From Spongospora subterranea (lineage: Eukaryota > Endomyxa > Phytomyxea > Plasmodiophorida > Plasmodiophoridae), in assembly GCA_900404475.1 (NCBI GenBank), contig OUQQ01000236.1, positions 1 through 27,143 on the forward strand: DNA of 27,143 bases, written 5' to 3'. The position numbers were made by a program, and so were the translations under genes. Of the stretch, positions 20,465 to 27,143 are shown piece after piece. The stretch's first letter is position 1. Every line of letters starts with the position of its first letter. Under the pieces are notes generated by a model. It searched no databases, was not told the origin of the DNA, and worked only from the letters and a program-made list of their open reading frames with translations.

Positions 20465-22077
20465 TTAGTATTTATAGTCAGCTTGGTACAGGCTGGCTGC
20501 CGCTGCACCGGTTTCAACCTTGCCGAACTTTCCAACCGCTGCTTCACTGTTAGCTTGCGCTCGTACCAACAAAGCTTTTTGCGCAGCGGAGACATTTTCT
20601 TTCTTCCCCATCCAAGTCTTCAATACCGTCGCCTATTCTTTTTGTTCAGAAACTCGGATCCAAGAATAAGCATTGAACTCTACCTGAAGAGCGCGCCCAT
20701 AAGAGAAGGTTAGTGCCCCTGATCAAACGAGGTTCAACATGGATGCATCAAAACAATAAACGCGATTACATGGCTTGGCTAGGGCAACTTTGTTGATCTC
20801 ATTGAGATGTTGGGTAGCTTCAGCTTCTGACTGGCCTCCTGATAGGAAAGTGATACCAGGAACTGCAGGAGGAACTGTTCGGCGAAGCACTGTAACCGTT
20901 GCCTGGCAGATCGAATCAATAATGCATCGGTTTGAACTGCAAACTCGATATCTTACAAATGCGATCTGGTCTGGGGTGTATTTGATAGGACAGTCTTGGC
21001 CTGGACACACCATGCTGTGAAAGAAAATTATATTAATTCGACGACGTTTTGGGAAAACCAAACAAACTTTGGTTTCAACAGGGTTCCCTCCAAAAACACT
21101 TTATGACATGCAAGGGCGGCATATACAGTGGCCAATACTGTGGTGGTAGCATCCATAGCTCTCGCCTGATGAATTGGTGAGAAATTGAAGTTATGAAAAA
21201 TAGTAATTTGAAGACCAGATCATGTTTTCCGTCCATGAGGATTTCTGGTTCGACAATGGGGACCAGACCATTCGCCTGAAATATCGCTGAACATCTCGCA
21301 TTTACAGACCACACAACGAAAATACTTGACAGATGCTGGCATATCTTGCAAGAACATTAGCATTCTCAATCATGGCAAGATTTGTCGGACAACTATCAGT
21401 GATCTTTAAAACACAGCGCCTGTTGAAAAGTCAAACCAAAATTACCATATTAAAGCAGGTTTACCTACCATTTGGCAAAGCGAGCACCAGCCTTGTAATA
21501 TTTCTGACAGCGCTGTGCTAGATCATCAAGTCCTTGCGTTGTCGTCTCACCATCAGTTCCAGAAAGTTCAACTGTACCCTGAACATTGAAGGTTTACAAG
21601 GGCAGGGTGCGAAATGACTGGGCTTAGCACCTTATCGACTTTGATACCAACAACAATGCCGTTTTCTTTCAAAACCTCGGGGAATGGTTTACCGGTGACC
21701 GTTTTCTGGAAAAGTGTCTCTTCGTAAAGAATGGCGCCACCGATATATTTTCCGATATCTGAACTAGGTGATTATCTGTGTTATATCCAAATTTGACAGA
21801 AGTACCAGTTGAGGCAGTGAATAAAAGTTCACGATAGGCGCGACGGTTTTCCTCTTCATTAGCAACTGAAATCGCCTCAAACCGTTTCCCTGTCCGGAGC
21901 ATGAGTTACAAGAACACCATGGAATTATGAAGACTTCACTGTACCGATGGTGCCCGTTGATTCATCAGCAGCCAAAATGCCCTTGCCTGGGGCTACAATG
22001 GCTTTTGCGGTGGCGCATAACTCTTCAGCGTATTTCAAGAACGCTGGCGTGGCAGGAGCGGAGGCAACAACAGCCAT
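20465..22077 (-). CDS. Class I fructose-bisphosphate aldolase
   Basis: Glycolytic and gluconeogenic cytosolic enzyme that reversibly cleaves fructose 1,6-bisphosphate to dihydroxyacetone phosphate and glyceraldehyde 3-phosphate through a lysine Schiff base. Eleven exons (minus strand): 22077-21945, 21889-21806, 21758-21631, 21578-21469, 21419-21326, 21275-21216, 21165-21068, 21014-20957, 20902-20770, 20718-20684, 20632-20465. They sum to 1101 nt, 366 residues (human ALDOA 364). All ten introns are 47-55 nt. Seen: [20 protein letters not shown] (substrate Asp), [20 protein letters not shown] (Lys157, equivalent of Lys146), [18 protein letters not shown] (Schiff-base Lys234, equivalent of Lys229), [20 protein letters not shown] and a C-terminal Tyr (YKY). 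No catalytic residue is missing. This is one of the best-supported genes in the window. Confidence 0.96.
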
Positions 22078-22627
22078 GACGTCGAATTCTTACGCAAAGG
22101 ACTAAACACGAAGTTGACCGGTCGAAATGGAATGATTATGAGCTTTCGAGACAGTTAGGTTTCAAAGCCACTCAAGATCAATAAGTGCGTCAGTGTAACA
22201 TCAAGTCCGACAACCTTGATGGTGTACAGTCGCCAGTCGGTGTGGGTGACTGTTGTGCTGTGCTTAGCCCGCCGCGGGCGCAGCCAGCCAGGGTGGTAGT
22301 GCACTGTGCCGCCGCCGCCTGAGCCGCGCCCGGCATGTACTAAGCGGTGAAGTGATGATGTCATGATGGTTCAAGTTCAACCAGGTCCCCAATGGGATTC
22401 TCAGTTTAACCTCAGAAATAAAGGCGAACTTATGACTCCGAATGTGACGTATTGTCGGCTGAATACGATTGCGATTGTACACTCCATAAAATGACGTCTG
22501 CGTAATCCTATGTAGACCGGTGCATGTCAAATCGAAAACAACAAAATCATTCGGTATTGAAAAAATGTGGATTCAGTTCATGTCAGTTGTAGTGTATTCC
22601 GTTTTATATCGGTTGTAAATCGAGAGC
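22078..22627. promoter_or_regulatory. Aldolase upstream region with a GC-rich block
   Basis: About 550 bp separate the aldolase start from the stop of the phosphotransferase gene transcribed toward it. A sharply GC-rich block lies at 22266-22335 (GCCCGCCGCGGGC, GCCGCCGCC, CCGCGCCCGG), about 190-260 bp upstream of the aldolase ATG, in otherwise average DNA. It may be a promoter element. No gene or tRNA was recognised. Confidence 0.35.
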
Positions 22628-24073
22628 TTATTCCTTTTTTATTTCGATGCGATATAACCAGGGAAGACATCTATACACGTGATAGAGATTTATGAACACA
22701 ATAAGGGCACTCATTAACCATGGCGAATAAGGTATGGACAAGCCGATAGGGGTTAAAACAGCACGGTCCAGCAACAATATGCTGAGACCCGATGCGATAA
22801 GAAGGTCAAACTGGGGGGTATGTGCGGCGAGAACAACACCAGGGTTAACCTTACTCACAACCTTAACAAGCCGTATGAGCTGAAATACTTGTGGATCGTC
22901 AGATATGATAATACCGAGAATAAGACAGTAAGTCCAGTTGATCTGAAGGCGATCATGCAATAGAGAATAATGAATTCAGGTTGTGACACTAACCCAAATA
23001 GGTATAAAATCGAGCAGATCAATGAGATCAGCCCAAAGATTACGTAGTTTTTTACCAACCCAGATGATTCAAGACGGGACACATAGAAATAGCAATTTTC
23101 AATTTGAACTACAATCCCGTAAACCTAAAGTATGGATGAGTTTGGGACTAGGATTTGAGCGAAGAAAATACAATGACGATATTGAATATGAGTTGAACGC
23201 CATGCGATTGCCTATCGCAAAAAGCTAATAGAACGGCCACAGCGACATGAACGACAGCAGTGATGGATTGTGCTATGACACCAGATGTGGGAGCATCTCT
23301 GCATGACGCTGTGAGAAGAAGTTGGATTTGGAAGGATGACAGGCACCAACGTCATGACGTGCGTATGGCGAAAGAGCAGAACCTGGCCGTGATAGACCAT
23401 AGCGGATCCGCACAGCATGGTGCACACGACATGGGGTTCTAACTGACAGGACACCAGCAAGGATGCCGATATCAACTGAATATTGATCGTGTCCAAACCA
23501 TGATCCATACATTCCCCTAGAAGTTATTCGTTCAAATGATAGCAGGATTCAATTTGGCCAATAACAGGAAATAACACAACGGGATGATGAGCAATGTCAA
23601 GACAAAGATAACTTCGTTAGGAAAATGGTTTTGGCTGACCTAATGGAGAAGTTTGCCCAGTAGCACGAGCATGGCGCCCATCCATGCAGTCCAATACCTG
23701 AAATGAACTTAATCCTTCTATCAAACTGACTCTAACAATACGCTACCATTGAGGCGAAAGTTAAAATGCCAACCATCATGCGGTAAAAAGATGCCACTAA
23801 GTATCTCTGTTGACTCGCTGCAGACACGATTGCGAAGGCCAAGACAAACGTTGCCCAGCAAACAATATTGTTGAGTAATGAGATGTAATTAGGCGGGAGC
23901 CACTATAAGGGAATTGAAATTAGAGTGTGTCGTCCCTACAAGACCACACAATAAAACCCCAGACAGATGCTATCCCTTACAGCAGGTATTCGCCGCTGTA
24001 TTGGATCACATAACGAATTATCGACCCAGTCCTGATAGGTCTGAGCGGGCTTCAACGCTGGCCGATTGACCAT
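22628..24073 (-). CDS. CDP-alcohol phosphotransferase (ethanolamine/choline type)
   Basis: Integral membrane enzyme of the Kennedy pathway that joins CDP-ethanolamine or CDP-choline to diacylglycerol in the ER/Golgi. The start is ATG 24073. Exons 24073-23981, 23902-23747, 23697-23640 and 23516-23383 are well supported; intron 3 (23639-23517) is unusually long at 123 nt. Across exons 3 and 4 runs the complete catalytic signature DG-x2-AR-x8-G-x3-D-x3-D (DGRHARATGQTSPLG then ECMDHGLD). The hydrophobic downstream part (GVIAQSITAVVHVAVAVLLA, 23300-23220; YVIFGLISLICSILYLFGLV, 23050-22990; SGLSILLLDRAVLTPIGL, 22790-22735; LMSALIVFINLYHVYRCLPW, 22715-22655) and the AHTPQFD block match the family's later helices. 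Exon joins between about 23380 and 22960 were not resolved. Choline versus ethanolamine preference cannot be read from sequence. Confidence 0.85.
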
Positions 24074-24379
24074 GACCCAATCACACTACCCTATGCCGAT
24101 TGTTCCAAGCAGGAATTTGCCGTACCGGCCCCCCTCCCTTGGCCTTCCATCGTTACAGACTCGGTTTTAGGGTTTTTGTGTTATTTATTGATATTTGTAC
24201 TTTGTCTACACGGTGCCGCGCCACCAACAGGGAAGACAACCTACTTCGGAGCAGAGATGCTCTGATGAGGCGCCTTCACCGGCCAGTAGCTTTGGCCACC
24301 GTATGAAACAAGGAGGGTACAACTTCACTGTGACGAGGGGGTCGAGATGCAAGGGCACAGGACTGGGCGCGCGGCTGAG
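24074..24379. other. Upstream region of the phosphotransferase gene
   Basis: About 300 bp between the phosphotransferase ATG and the first retroelement sequence. No gene is recognisable; it should contain the promoter. The retroelement array therefore sits directly upstream of this gene. Confidence 0.5.
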
Positions 24380-24562
24380 GCACCTTTTGCAGGTGTCCTC
24401 CCTTGGACAAACTTTCCTCTGATCAAGCAATTCATTACTAAGTCGTGTCAGGCTTTTGTTGCTAAACAATGCACAGTAGACAATATCTCTCAGCCCATTG
24501 AAGATCTAGAGTTAGGACGTGCTACTCTTGTTTCTGGTGTTGGTAGAAATGAGTTTTTTAAC
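24347..24562 (+). pseudogene. Truncated 5' coding fragment of the retroelement
   Basis: From 24380 the frame encodes APFAGVLPWTNFPLIKQF and continues through LGRATLVSGVGRNEFF before meeting inverted sequence near 24547. The same segment recurs at 27030. Sequence 5' of 24380 differs from that copy, so this unit has lost its own start; the in-frame ATG at 24347 comes from flanking DNA. Confidence 0.6.
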
Positions 24563-24656
24563 AGTGGCTTCCAGAGAATGTTGTGTCAGGATGAGTGCTG
24601 TATTACGAGCAGCTTTAGCTTGAGCTCGTTGTTCTTCTTTTAGCGCTTTATTCTTC

Positions 24657-25346
24657 AGGGAAATGCTCCAGGCCCTCGAACCACCCGTCCAGGGCCACAC
24701 AATCAATCGGGTCAAAGCAAAAAGGCAAACTCGCAAGGAAAACTAAGAAACAAGCGATTAAACGCAGATGTTTGGTGAACGTGCGTAAACTGAAAAAAAG
24801 AGAGAGTTGTCCTAGTTGTTTCTGCCACAGTATTATGGTTCTTCAGTGGACTTGAATGCTATAGATCTAGCTTGGACGTTCTAGGTAAATATTGTTCGCG
24901 ATCCAATATTTCATCAGAACAAGAACGTTTTATCGCGAATTCGGTAATTCCTTAATCACTGTCCTCAAGATTCTTTCTTACTTTTTGTTAAAAACGACCG
25001 TACTATGGGAATATGGTAGGGCTTTCTTGTCCTGCGTTTGATTTTATCAACCAGCGAGTCGATATTGATGTTGGTATATAGAGAAGTTATATTTGCAGAT
25101 ATCAAGTAAATTTCACTACCTTGGAAAAAGAGGCCTTCTAAGTCTTTGGTAAGGTTCATTGAATTCTTCATTGAATGCTTACAAGGAAAGTTAGGTAATA
25201 GAGTGTTCTTTGAATCAATACGTCGATGTAGATACCAGTCTATTTTCGCTTGTTTCTTAGTTTTCCTTGCGAGTTTGCCTTTTTGCTTTGACCCGATTAA
25301 TTGTGTGGCCATGGACGGGTGGTTCGAGGGCCTGGAGCATTTCCCT
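24657..25346. repeat. Inverted repeat pair 1 (100 bp arms)
   Basis: 24657-24756 is the reverse complement of 25247-25346 with about two mismatches. Both encode the stretch PFCFDPI(N/D)CVA(M/L)DGWFEGLEH in their coding orientation. The span given covers both arms. Confidence 0.9.
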
Positions 25347-26161
25347 AAAGATGCCCTTGCCTTGCTTATCAAGCGCATCAAAACGCAAGACTTTTTTGAA
25401 ACCCATCCACCGAGAGAACCTGCGGAACCATATAATCCTAAACTCAAACTGCCTCTCTCTAACTGGGCTCCACCTTCAACTATCCCGCTACAACTCTCTT
25501 CATCAATTTGTTAGAGAAATCCGCGTTAGCCATCATTAACCGACACCTACCATTACCATTCAAGTCAAGAATGAATCCTCTTATACGCGATCTTTCCGCT
25601 CTTAGACGCAACCCTCTCATTAAGATTGTTCAATCGGACAAGAACCTTGGCCTAGTCGTTATGCCTACCATTGTTTACAACACTATGGTAATGCAGCACC
25701 TATCAGATGATAATCACTACAATCTTATAGGTACTGTGGAAGATGAAATCTGGTCTACAACTTTACTTCTTCTTTCCCAACAGAATAATTTCCTCATCGA
25801 GAAATGCAAACCCATGTTGACACAACGAGAAAACAAGTTCATTGAGGTGCCAGGCCGCACCTTGCCCGTTTTTCACTGCCTTCCAAAGCTGCATAAAAGA
25901 GTCCATCCCACCCCTGGACGTCCAATCATCGGCGCACCCAACTGGATTACCAACAAATGGTCAGTTTTATTGGACTTTTATCTGCTCCACTTTCCTTGTA
26001 AGCATTCAATGAAGAATTCAATGAACCTTATCAAAGACTTAGAAGGCCTCTTTTTCCAAGGTAGTGAAATTTACTTGATATCTGCAGATATAACTTCTCT
26101 ATATACCAACATCAATATCGACTCGCTGGTTGATAAAATCAAACGCAGGACAAGAAAGCCC
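25019..26161. repeat. Inverted repeat pair 3 (172 bp of RT)
   Basis: 25019-25190 is the reverse complement of 25990-26161, spanning the RT segment with SLYTNINIDSLVDKIKRR. Differences are few (for example Asn for the catalytic-strand Asp in the inverted copy: ANITSLYTN versus ADITSLYTN). The span given covers both arms. Confidence 0.9.
25247..25514 (+). CDS. Retroelement upstream coding segment, frame-shifted from the RT
   Basis: The plus-strand frame (open from 25146, element-derived from 25247) encodes FDPINCVAMDGWFEGLEHFP, then LALLIKRIKTQDFFETHPPRE and PLSNWAPPST, ending at TAG 25512-25514. It overlaps the RT frame, which is in a different phase. The likely original protein continued into the RT; a one-base slip near 25455-25500 would explain the break. 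Whether this is decay or programmed shifting is unknown. Confidence 0.55.
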
Positions 26162-26725
26162 TTTTTGGCAGACATTCTCAACTTTATCTGTCGATCCAAT
26201 TACTTCATCTATGGAACAAAAATCTTCCATCAGCTTGACGGCATTGCAATGGGTACTAATTGTGCCGTTCAATGTGCTAACTTGTATCTAGAAGAATTAG
26301 ATAATGCAGCCTTTGCATCTCCACATGTTCTCTACTACAAACGATATATCGATGACGTTTCAATTATCTTCAAAGGCACCGAGGCCCAACTCAACGAATT
26401 GCAATTCATGATGAACCATACGGAACGTAATATTTCATTTACATTCGATGTTTCAAAAATGCGGGTTAACTTTTTAGATTTATGCACTCTCGATGCAAAG
26501 AACCCGGGGAAGATTATGCCATTTATTATTCCTTTTTACGATAACCAAATCACTAGGCAACTGAAACAATCGGTGCATAATCTTAAAGATTCTGAATTAG
26601 CCAATACACTTGGCGTTAGTTTTATCGTTTCGTTTAAAAGAAACAAAAATCTTCTAGAATATTGTTCGCGATCCAATATTTCATCAGAACAAGAACGTTT
26701 CATCGCGAATTCGGTAATTCCTTAA
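25508..26725 (+). CDS. Penelope-like reverse transcriptase
   Basis: RNA-dependent DNA polymerase of a non-LTR-type retroelement, about 405 residues from the frame opening; the first ATG is 25571. Motifs in order (residues from 25508): SDKNLGLVVM (43-52), LPKLHK (125-130), RPIIGAPNW (138-146), ISADITSLYTNI (191-202, catalytic Asp), GIAMGTNCAVQCANLYLEEL (245-264), YYKRYIDDVSIIF (276-288, catalytic IDD) and a thumb-like FIVSFKRNKNLLEYCSRS near the end. PKLHK, DITSLYTNI, MGT and RY-DD order is typical of Penelope-like elements. It ends without a GIY-YIG nuclease. Compared with the inverted copy at 25019-25246, the stretch after LLDFYL lacks roughly a dozen residues. No upstream start is obvious because the preceding frame is shifted. 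Confidence 0.8.
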   Translation: MLEKSALAIINRHLPLPFKSRMNPLIRDLSALRRNPLIKIVQSDKNLGLVVMPTIVYNTMVMQHLSDDNHYNLIGTVEDEIWSTTLLLLSQQNNFLIEKCKPMLTQRENKFIEVPGRTLPVFHCLPKLHKRVHPTPGRPIIGAPNWITNKWSVLLDFYLLHFPCKHSMKNSMNLIKDLEGLFFQGSEIYLISADITSLYTNINIDSLVDKIKRRTRKPFLADILNFICRSNYFIYGTKIFHQLDGIAMGTNCAVQCANLYLEELDNAAFASPHVLYYKRYIDDVSIIFKGTEAQLNELQFMMNHTERNISFTFDVSKMRVNFLDLCTLDAKNPGKIMPFIIPFYDNQITRQLKQSVHNLKDSELANTLGVSFIVSFKRNKNLLEYCSRSNISSEQERFIANSVIP

Positions 26726-26750
26726 TTCACTGTCCTCAAGATTCTCTCTT

Positions 26751-26842
26751 AACGGGATGAAGAGCAATGTCAAGACAAAGATAACCTCGTTAGGAAAATG
26801 GTTTTGGCGGACCTAATGGAGAAGTTTGCCCAGTAGCACGAG
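26751..26842 (+). repeat. Copy of 92 bp of the neighbouring phosphotransferase gene
   Basis: 26751-26842 repeats 23578-23669 in the same orientation with three substitutions. The source covers the last 30 nt of exon 3 (ARATGQTSPL of the catalytic motif) and the first 62 nt of the long intron 3. In the array it sits between the RT tail and the element's terminal piece. Confidence 0.92.
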
Positions 26843-27014
26843 AGAACGTCCAAGCTAGATCTATAGCCATAATACTGTGGCAGAAACAACTAGGACAACT
26901 CTCTTTTTTCTCAGTTTACGCACGTTCACCAAACATCTGCGTTTAATCGGCACCCAAAGTCGCCACTCTCACTCTTATCACCTAAGAAAAACCCTATCAG
27001 GCGCTCTCCGAACG

Positions 27015-27143
27015 ATGGACCAGGCATTTGCACCTTTTGCAGGTGTCCTCCCTTGGACAAACTTTCCTCTGATCAAGCAATTCATTACTAAGTCGTGTCA
27101 GGCTTTTGTTGCTAAACAATGCACAGTAGACAATATCTCTCAG
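27015..27143 (+). CDS. Start of a further retroelement copy (cut by window end)
   Basis: ATG 27015 opens MDQAFAPFAGVLPWTNFPLI and stays open to the window edge. From 27030 it is identical over 114 bp to 24380-24493. Because this copy has its own ATG and upstream sequence, it probably shows the true N-terminus of the element's protein and marks a tandem unit. Confidence 0.65.
   Translation, partial: MDQAFAPFAGVLPWTNFPLIKQFITKSCQAFVAKQCTVDNISQ

Larger units (their letters stand above)
24888..26750 (+). repeat. Direct repeat of the RT 3' end (~91 bp)
   Basis: 24888-24980 repeats 26658-26751 in the same orientation, differing by one indel and about two substitutions. It encodes the last RT residues, the stop codon and the following bases. 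The span given covers both copies. Confidence 0.9.
24755..26949. repeat. Inverted repeat pair 2 (terminal piece)
   Basis: 24755-24881 is the reverse complement of 26844-26949, apart from about 20 extra bases (near 24838-24858) in the left copy. Shared landmarks are AAACGCAGATGTTTGGTGAA and the AGATCTAGCTTGGACGTTC end. The span given covers both arms. Confidence 0.85.
24380..27143 (+). mobile_element. Scrambled array of Penelope-like retroelement copies
   Basis: A mosaic of one retroelement family in both orientations, ending at the window edge in a new copy. Order: 5' coding fragment (+, 24380-24546); inverted 5' piece (24547-24756); inverted terminal piece (24755-24881); RT 3' end (+, 24888-24978); inverted RT middle (25019-25246); upstream coding piece (+, 25247-25510); main RT frame (+, 25508-26725) and tail; 92 bp of the neighbouring host gene (26751-26842); terminal piece (+, 26844-26949); start of the next unit (27015 on). 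RT features point to Penelope-like elements, which commonly form partial tandems. No GIY-YIG endonuclease was seen, as in the endonuclease-lacking subgroup. Repeats are 97-100% identical where compared, so the array is young or partly an assembly product. Confidence 0.7.

Noticed and set aside
22370..22410. tRNA B-box-like GGTTCAAGTTCAACC
   Set aside because: No acceptor stem, anticodon arm or A box could be folded around it.
24965..25447. Minus-strand 160-codon frame as a separate gene
   Set aside because: It is a chimera of the inverted RT fragment (25019-25246) and the antisense of the plus-strand retroelement coding segment.
24388..27143. CRISPR-like repeat array
   Set aside because: Repeats are few, long, of unequal size, in both orientations and coding; the organism is a eukaryote.

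Overview
The window is nuclear DNA of a unicellular eukaryote. Genes are split by very short GT-AG introns, mostly 38-61 nt, many with a CTAAC- or CTGAT-like branch site shortly before the AG, and several reading frames close exactly only when these introns are removed. Clear orthologues of NAA40, the proteasome maturation factor POMP/UMP1, a class I fructose-bisphosphate aldolase and a CDP-alcohol (ethanolamine/choline) phosphotransferase are present. Class I aldolase plus secreted PA14/filamin-repeat proteins argue against a typical fungus and would fit a protist such as a unicellular holozoan, but the species cannot be fixed from this sequence.

Layout. 1-4.4 kb: NAA40 (+), a gap with unresolved coding-like fragments, POMP (+), more unresolved fragments, and a bZIP transcription factor (+). 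4.76-6.73 kb: a disordered, unrecognised multi-exon gene (+). It converges, with only 29 bp between stop codons, on a ~7 kb gene (-, 13744 to 6764) for a secreted protein built of filamin-type Ig repeats and three PA14 lectin-like domains. 13.7-15.2 kb: unresolved, with one likely terminal exon. About 15.6-17.95 kb: a decayed Ty1/copia-like retroelement with an internally inverted reverse-transcriptase piece. 18.2-20.0 kb: a nine-exon type I membrane protein with a signal peptide, six early cysteines, Lys- and Ala-rich stalk and C-terminal membrane anchor; two TGAGTCA motifs lie upstream. 20.5-22.1 kb: aldolase (-, 11 exons, 366 residues). 22.6-24.1 kb: CDP-alcohol phosphotransferase (-). 24.4-27.1 kb: a scrambled array of Penelope-like (endonuclease-lacking) retroelement copies, in direct and inverted orientation, that carries a 92-bp copy of the neighbouring phosphotransferase gene and runs off the window end at the start of another unit.

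The genes are mostly independent housekeeping loci. The accessory interest lies in the PA14/filamin extracellular protein, the orphan membrane protein and the retroelement array. Exon joins were worked out by hand from splice motifs and frame closure; they are predictions.
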